Part shown: one piece after another, positions 57,515-64,000 of the stretch
Position numbering within the stretch: the stretch's first letter is position 1
Layout: each line of letters begins with the position of its first letter
Assembly: GCA_033439255.1 (NCBI GenBank)
Contig: CM065882.1
Span: 1-64,000 of the forward strand
DNA from: Hericium rajendrae
Lineage: Eukaryota > Basidiomycota > Agaricomycetes > Russulales > Hericiaceae
DNA: 64,000 bases
Direction of reading: 5' to 3'
The notes under the pieces: model-generated
What the model was told of the DNA's origin: nothing
The model's input: the letters and a program-made list of their open reading frames with translations, nothing else
The model's database searches: none
Program-made: the position numbers and the translations under genes

Positions 57515-57596
57515 CGACGCCAGCAGGATTTGAACCTGCGCTCCCAAAGGGAAACAGATTTCTAATCTGTCGCCGTAACCACTTGGCTATAGCGCC
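57515..57596 (-). tRNA. tRNA-Ser, anticodon AGA
   Basis: The 82-nt minus-strand sequence starts GGCGCTATAGCCAAGTGG. The anticodon stem ACAGA/TCTGT encloses loop TTAGAAA, so the anticodon is AGA. A long variable arm (TTCCCTTTGGGAGC) is typical of serine tRNAs. T-arm GCAGG-TTCAAAT-CCTGC, acceptor 3' strand TGGCGTC and discriminator G complete it; the acceptor stem has two G-T wobbles. No intron. It reads UCU/UCC codons after wobble modification. Confidence 0.93.
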
Positions 57597-57741
57597 GTGA
57601 AAGGAAGATTCCCTTGTATTTACAACCTGATTATATTGTTGATACTCTCTCCGTGCTGTACTTTACCCAAACTATCTTACATCCGTACACGCGCATTCAA
57701 ACTCCTATAAAGCACCTGGTAGGCCAACGGAAACCAAATCA

Positions 57742-58833
57742 CTAAGTGCTTTCGCGCTTGATCATGTCCGACCAGGTGTTCGGCTCGCGACCGAGGAGCC
57801 AGCGCAAGATATTCGGGCTCCCGGGAAGACCGCTGCAAACGATGTCAGAAAGTGTCAGGGAAGCCCGGATGCCAGGCTTCCCTGAAGCTCAGACGCACGA
57901 GGCCTAGACGACTCACCGTTCGTTGTAATACGCGAACATCCGGCCAATGGCATCGCGGACCCACGCATCGCGAAGCATCCCGCGCGCCTCGAACGGCTTG
58001 AACGCCACCTCCGGCTCGACCTGCACGCACTTGACCTCCTTCCCCGCGCACGCCGTGAAGGCCTTCGCGACGTCGTGGTACGTCCCGTTCACACTGATAA
58101 GCTCATAGCGCGCGTACGCGTGGTCGGCGGGGGACCGCAGGATGGAGGCCGTGGCGGCGCCGAGGTCGTACAGGTCGAGGAAACCGTGCAGGACTTCGGG
58201 CTTCCACGGGATAGAGACCTGTCCTGATTTAAGGACGTCTTTGACTCGGACGTTCTGCATCATGTGGGTAGGCTAGAGCGGGCGGTGTTAGATAGGGTGG
58301 TTAGGGGCAAACAATGGGCACACCTGCAAGATCGTGTACTTCAGCCCAGACTCGAAGAGATACTCTTCAACTCTGGAACATAATCAGTCAGCATAGGAAC
58401 GGCCACGGTGCGAGGCGTGAATTGGGGGCGCTAAGGGTGGGCAAAACGCCACGCACTCCAGTTTGCTCCTGTGGTGGATCATCCGCGAGATATACGGGTG
58501 CAGCACGCTGCAGAACACGAACGCCTGCACGCCCGCCGCCTTCGCCGCATCGACCGTGTTTTTCCCCATCCGCACGTCGTTCCCGGACATCGGCCCGTTA
58601 TAGAAGACGGTGCTGACGCCGGCCATGGCGGCCTTCAGGGACGCGGGGTCGAGGAAGTCGGCGGTGGTGACGGTGACCTCGGCGAGTGCGTCGGCGTAGG
58701 TCGATTCGAGAGAGGTTTTGGAGAGTTCACTGTGCGCGAGGAGGCGGAGGGGCGGCGGGGAGGGCGTCGCGAGGAGTGCGCGGATGACGTAGGTCGCGGT
58801 GCGGGACGTGCCCGGGGCGATGAGGATAGTCAT
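57742..58833 (-). CDS. NmrA-like NAD(P)-binding protein
   Basis: Exons 58833-58457, 58372-58324, 58272-57917 and 57832-57742 give 290 residues in frame. The N-terminus M-T-I-L-I-A-P-G-T-S-R-T-A-T-Y-V-I-R-A-L matches an atypical Rossmann dinucleotide motif of the NmrA/atypical SDR group. V-S-T-V-F-Y-N-G-P and A-G-V-Q-A-F-V-F-C-S-V-L-H-P follow at the usual strand positions, then E-Y-L-F-E-S-G-L-K-Y-T-I-L-Q-P. There is no Tyr-x-x-x-Lys catalytic pair, so it is more likely a redox-sensing or regulatory NmrA-type protein or an ether-reductase-like enzyme than a classical dehydrogenase. Confidence 0.85.
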
Positions 58834-59600
58834 GATGGTTGAAGTGGTACTTAGCTAGGATCTTCTTCGATGCTAGTAGACAATGAAGTCTTTGGATTAA
58901 TTTGCGCTTCAGCAGTGACGCAAGCTTAAATACCTGCAGCAGCCGTGGATCAAGTGATGACTTAGTGATCAGGAGCAAGTGGGCCTTGAGTGGACCCAGG
59001 CTATTTGAGCGCCGTCAGTGAGTGAATGGAAATGACATAAGGGGTTCAATTCAAATAGTAATTAGCGTTTCTCCAGTTTCCTGACCATACCTTACACAGA
59101 GGATAACAGCCGTTCTGTGTTGGACATAACGTTGACTGTTCCTGGTCTCGTAGAGCTAGTCTCCGTGGCTGACCTCACACAGAAGACAGTCGTTCTGTTT
59201 AATGAGTCGTAGAGCCAGGTTTGTCTCGCCGCGAACCCGCCACGATTTGGCGCGAACCGTCGTCACAGTTTTTGTCACACGTCACTCATCACGGTCGCGT
59301 GCAGACTCTGTCCTGAATGCTCCTGTCTGTTACTTCTTACGCACGACTACATATTGCTTGATCTTTTCATATTTGTTATTATGCAGCATACTCACCTCGC
59401 GTTTGCACATGCTGGTCAGAAGAGACCGCAACAACAAGCTGATTTCGTTCGTTCTGTTCGCCGTCGTGAGTGCTCGTATCTGTCGCTGGTCTGTCTTCTG
59501 GGATAGGCTGTGTCTGTTGGGATAATTTTATGTTGCTGACTTGTCGTTTAGGGTCTGATGCCATGCTCTCTTCCGATGGTAGAATTTTTGCTATTGTCAA
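58834..59600. other. Intergenic with a short direct repeat
   Basis: The segment ACACAGAGGATAACAGCC...CGTTCTGTG (59095-59125) has a diverged second copy (59179-59205), each followed by TCGTAGAGC. A short 5' exon of the gene below may begin near 59410. Confidence 0.4.
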
Positions 59601-59973
59601 GCGGCCGTCACTAATGCTGTTGTAGACAATATGTCTGCCGGTGGTTCATTGGCCGGCCCGTCAACTGGTTCCCAGGATGAGACGCATAGCAGGCTGTCCC
59701 TGGCACAATCAGGTTTGCGTTACGATTTATGTGATTTAGTATCGTGTTGACTAATTGATAGATCATGAACATCCATCCTTTGCGGAGGTTGGAGGTCTTG
59801 GTCTTGGTCTTTGTGCTGGTTCCTTCGGCGGTCCTGGTTCGCAGACATGGTCGTTGCCATTCTCTGGTCATACTGTGGACGATTTTGTGCATGATTATGT
59901 GTTGTCGTCTGCTGCTGTTATTGACGAAAAAGATTTACGGCGGGTGGTATTAGTGCATACTCTCAACCTGTAA
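59600..59973 (+). CDS. Short spliced gene of unknown function, start uncertain
   Basis: An exon from about 59626 (after a GTTGTAG acceptor) reads M-S-A-G-G-S-L-A-G-P-S-T-G-S-Q-D-E-T-H. It is followed by a ~48-nt intron (GTTTGC...TTGATAG, ending 59760) and an exon D-H-E-H-P-S-F-A-E-V-G-G-L, S-G-H-T-V-D-D-F-V-H-D-Y-V-L-S to a stop at 59971. The composition is Gly/Ser-rich then ordinary. At least one earlier exon seems to exist (R-D-R-N-N-K-L-I-S-F-V near 59430). I do not recognise it; it may belong to a mobile element. Confidence 0.4.
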
Positions 59974-61300
59974 CGGATGGTTTATAAGTTACTACTATAG
60001 TCTTCTACTTTCTTACTCTTTTCTACCTGGCTTACTTTTCGAGTTTTGCAGAGTTTCCTTATTAGGATAGCTGAGTTTGAATCATGTACTTAGAGCGGAT
60101 TTCCTTATTGGGAATAAGCATCTATCTTGCCAACTCACCACCATCTGTCTGCTTTTGTCTCAGTCTCTGCTTGTTCTCCTCATATCTGAAAGGTTCTCTT
60201 GGGATCCAACCCTCAAAGGAAGGTGTGTGGCCCCCAATACCCTCATCAGGAGGTCTATATCTGCTGCTGGCCCTCAGAGGAGGTGCCAGCTCATCACTCA
60301 TCTGCTTGGCTGCAGGACTGAGGCATCCTCGGTTCTGTTAGCTCTAGCTCGTGGACTCTCTCTAGGAGGTCTACGACACCTTTATACCCTCCTCACTCGC
60401 TCGCCTACCTTGGACTTCCCGGACAGTAGCGGCTCGACCTCTATCGTCCGTTACAAAGGTGGACATATCCGGAAGTCCACTTGTCTCTGGCTGGCTGGTG
60501 AGGACTTCACATGTCTCATTCAGTTCCCCTCTCCCTGGACGTGGCATCCATGTCCAGGTTCCTTATCTCAAGCGACGATGTCAAGTCGTCTTATCGCCAT
60601 TCGCTGGAGAGCCGCGTTCTTGCTCTCTGGTCTCATTCCCTTGTCGACAGTGATCTTGTCGACAATGGGCTTGGTATCCGAGCCCATCAGTTTCGGATCA
60701 GGGAGCCCTTGCTCCACTTTGCCTTAGAGGTCATCGAGCGACTTCAATCGTTGCTCGATCAAGTTGGGTTTTACCTGCCATACCCTCCAAGTTCTGTCTT
60801 TATGGTCGACAGGGATCTCATTCTCTGTTCCTGTCTCCATGGGTCACCGTCTCCCTGGGACGTTCGTTGGGCCTGGCGCACTTTGCAGGCACGAGTCGCC
60901 GAAGGTGTCGATATCCTATTCCAGTATGCAGGTGCTCTTCCTCCTGCCATCAAGACTCCTCCTCCTCCTCGAGTTGAGGACCTCAGGGACATGGAATCCA
61001 TGTCCCTGGCTCCCAGGAGCTCTCTACCTTCGCACAGACCATGTCCCATGTGTTCTCCGGCCACTGTCTGTTGACGCAAGACTCGCTCGGCCATTCCAGG
61101 CCTCCTCCTCCTCTGGGCAGCTCCCTGCCTCCAGCTCCTCCTTCGGCCCAATTCTGGCTGCTTGGAGGGCTCTATATGCATCTCTAGTCCTCATAGAGAT
61201 GCTTCGCTTCATCGCCCTATCAACAGGGCCTTGCCTCGAGAACTCCCATGCCGAGGAGAGGGTCAGGGAGCCTGGTAGTTCACCCCCTCTCTAACTCTCT
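59974..61300 (+). other. Weak coding signal, unidentified
   Basis: Between 60511 and about 60990 one plus-strand frame has protein-like character (L-L-D-Q-V-G-F-Y-L-P-Y-P-P-S, W-D-V-R-W-A-W-R-T-L-Q-A-R-V-A-E-G-V-D-I-L). Overlapping frames are also open and no splice structure is clear. The family is unknown. It could be a decayed element ORF. Confidence 0.3.
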
Positions 61301-64000
61301 CATTTCTGGACGGATTCCCTCGGTTTCTTTTGTATCCTATTCGCTTTTCAAACGCTTTCCACCTCGCTTCAAGTCCAGGAGGCTGGGGGGGGCTGTAGAT
61401 CGCTGAAATCAGGCTCTGTCAGGCGATGTAGGGAGGGTTTGGATGCAAATCGTGCTTTGTACGTTGCCCCTGCTCCTTAAACCACTCCACCATCCTCTTT
61501 GCCTTTTCAAACGCTTTCGAACGAGCCCAAGAACGTCTCAAGCGCTCCAGCGGTTGTCAAGATATCTTCATGCTCTCCTCATCCTCCCTCTGAAGCGAAA
61601 TTTCACTGTATTTCCTTCAAATTTTCTTCTATTCCTTCGAAACTTGCTCCGTGGAATCCATGGAGCATTTGATACACCTTCGCATAACCGCTTTCACCCT
61701 GGGAGAAGACCCAACCTGTCAAATCTTCGCCATAGTCCATCTCCTATGGCCGGACTATCCTGGGGCTCATGAAGTCAGTTCTGCACGGATCCTTATACGG
61801 ACAGGACGCCTCGATTCGGACCATCCACACGAATCCAACGAGCCCTTGCACGAGCTGATTGGAGCCCTAGTTCCCATTTCATCGGCGATCCTGCTCTGCC
61901 TGGAGGAGAGATCATATTGCACTGCTGTATCTCTCCTTTCCCTCTATCGATTTGGAACTGGGTTTTTGCACGTCAATGTGTGCCTTTAGGACCGTTCCGC
62001 TCACCAGGACGCTTTTCAGAGTGTCCAGCCATCCCCTTGGAATCCGAGGGTATCAAGGACGCTTCCTGGTGCGCTAAGATGGCCATAGCGTGGCGCTCAT
62101 GCTAGCTATGACCAAACGGACTTTTGGCCCGAGTCCGCATTGCAAATACGCTTCGAACGAGCCCTCATACGTCCAGATCCGACCACCGGTTCTCATTATG
62201 CTCGAGGGGCTACTCACCCTGCTGCCCCTCCTGAGTGCCAGCTGGTATCTCCCTTAATACTGGACCGATTTCGAAGCGGTCTTTTGCACTCGACTCGCAT
62301 TATTGACCCGGTACTGGAACACCAAAACGATTTGAGGGACGTCCAGCCGTTCCTCCGGAATTGTGTCCATAGTCCAGGGGATTCCCCAGGCAGCCCCAGC
62401 TCCATATCTCCGTGACCAGGGGTGCTATCAACAAGCGGTTTCTTGTCATCTATTCCTTTATTTCACCATATTCATTTGTCTTAAGACCAGGAGGCTGGGG
62501 GGGCTGCCAATGGCCGGACTTGGGCGACCCTGGGCGATGTAGTGGCACTTGGATGAAGCTCTGTGGTATCCACTGGAGCTTCATTCCTCCTGTTCTTCCT
62601 ACATTCAGCCTACCCTTTGCAAACGCTTTTCAACAAGCCCAAGATCGTGCTGATTGGTCCAGCCGTTCTCAAGATCGAATCATCTCCTCTTCCTCCTCCC
62701 TCTGGGGCGAATTTTCCTTGTATCTTCTTCAATTCTCCTCCAATTCTTTCGAAACCTTTCTCGGTGGAATCCACTGAGAATTCGCTTTCATATTCCTGCA
62801 TTTGTTCTGCCCTGAGAGGCTCCCTTCTTCACCATCTCTCTGGCCCTGCCTGTTCTTCAGGCCAGACTTATCTCTACACCCAAGGCCGAATATCTGGCGG
62901 ATTGTCAAACGGTTTGAACGCCCAAGTTTGCGTTTTTAACGCGATTCCAACAAGCCCTCATACGACCTGATACGACCAGCCCTTCCCATTTCACCTATGG
63001 GGCCACAGCCTCCAGGAAGGGCCCAGACTGCATATCCATATCTCTGCCATCCGTGGACCAATTCCTAAGCGGATTTTTGCACCTGGACCGCAATAATCGT
63101 CGTATTCTGGGGCACCCAAAACATTTCTACGAACGCCATCCCATTCCGTTGGATTCCAATGGAACTGATGGCGCTCTTGGGTGCCTTAGAAGGCTTGTAG
63201 CGCTCGATCCACATGTGCTATTGCTGCAAACTCTTCTGGCCCTTAACACGTTCAAAAAAGGGATTCAAACAAGCCCTCACCCATTGTCATCCACCCAGCC
63301 GTTCCCATTCGACCTTCGCCTGGCTTTTGCAGCTAGCCATCCTCCCTATCCTGCCACATCTCCTTCGTTTCTGGACCGATTTGGATGCGGATTTTTGCGC
63401 TCTGCTCGCATACTCGAACGCTTTTGAATCCCTATACAAGCTCTGGGGTATTCTATGGCTCGGGTAGTCATCCAGCAAGTCACTTGGCGATTTAGGCCTC
63501 TTTTGGCTCAGCCATATCTCGGCATCCAGACCACAAATCAACAAGCGGATTTTTGCATCTCCTCCGCATTGTTCACACCTCCAAAACGCGCCCTCACACG
63601 TCCTAATCCGACACGACCTTGCTCCGCAAATCCCTTCTCTCCATCCTTATCTCCTTCAACATCCTAGGGATGGCATCCATCCCTTTCTGCTTATCTGCAA
63701 CCCTCGCTGCTCTTATGCTCTGTGATCCTCATTCAATCCTGTCTACTCTCAACTCAAATCTCCTGCACCAGTCTGGGGGGCTCGCACGCCTCACTCATCG
63801 TCCGTCCTCGACCCCACCATCCACCCATATTTTGGACTTCCATCTAGTTTCTGATGCGGAGTCTGGGGGGGCTTGTGTGACTAGGGCCTGAGGCACAGTT
63901 TTCAGGATTTTGGGACCTTAGAGGTATGGAGGTTTCGCTCCCCCTGTCCATCTACTGGGAGTACCTGCACAGAGCTAGCGATGGGGGGCTATAGGGATGT
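61300..64000 (+). repeat. Diverged long direct repeats, no gene
   Basis: CCAGGAGGCTGGGGGG recurs at about 61376 and 62490, each followed by a related 60-bp segment ending in GCGATGTAG. Weaker relatives (GTCTGGGGGG) occur near 63772 and 63858. TTTCGAACGAGCCC-like segments recur near 61520, 62150, 62630, 62955 and 63265. GCGGATTTTTGCAC-like segments recur near 62275, 63072, 63390 and 63548. Order is loosely kept, giving an ancient higher-order repeat with a period near 1.1 kb or fractions of it. No frame is convincing. Confidence 0.5.

Overview
The window reads as nuclear DNA of an agaricomycete basidiomycete, possibly a polypore. The genes are dense and GC-rich with many ~50-60 nt introns (GTRNGT donors, CTRAY branch points). 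Several gene families I know from mushroom genomes are present, together with a PDR-type ABC transporter, a CFEM protein and a fungal-type G-alpha.

Layout. 1-12.3 kb: minus-strand accessory genes. These are a truncated unknown gene, an SNF2-like helicase, a degraded strip with uL16 and Est1-like fragments, and a dioxygenase-like gene that may be TET/JBP-related. They are interleaved with about 20 copies of a 17-bp palindrome (GAGCGTC-NNN-GACGCTC) and a GC-rich satellite. 12.3-15.8 kb: decayed sequence and one uncertain spliced gene. 15.8-23.6 kb: a gene of a mushroom-specific family, interrupted inside an exon by a ~5.2-kb foldback-like element. Its long, nearly identical inverted arms are built from 44-bp and 20-bp tandem repeats around an AT-rich loop. 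24.2-25.1 kb: remnants of a RecQ-like helicase and of a nucleotidyltransferase-like gene whose full paralog lies at 36.8-37.7 kb.

25.9-40.1 kb is the genic core: an importin beta-3 homologue that looks C-terminally short, an intronless bacterial-type IspE kinase, a complete G-alpha, the nucleotidyltransferase-like gene with an apparent AT-AC intron, and two unknown genes. 40.2-48.7 kb: a 72-bp perfect palindrome with flanking 8-bp direct repeats, an L-amino-acid-oxidase-like flavoenzyme, a broken sarcosine-oxidase-like gene, and two copies of another mushroom family, one broken. 48.9-58.8 kb: a GPI-anchored Ser/Ala-rich protein, a full PDR transporter, a CFEM surface protein, tRNA-Ser(AGA) and an NmrA-like gene. 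59-64 kb is mostly diverged long repeats with no gene I can name.

No operon-like pathway is visible. The most notable items are the bacterial ispE, which belongs to a pathway fungi normally lack; the foldback element caught inside an exon; the AT-AC intron; and the dispersed 17-bp palindromes, which also sit inside introns of the helicase gene. All exon boundaries were read by eye from splice signals and frame continuity.
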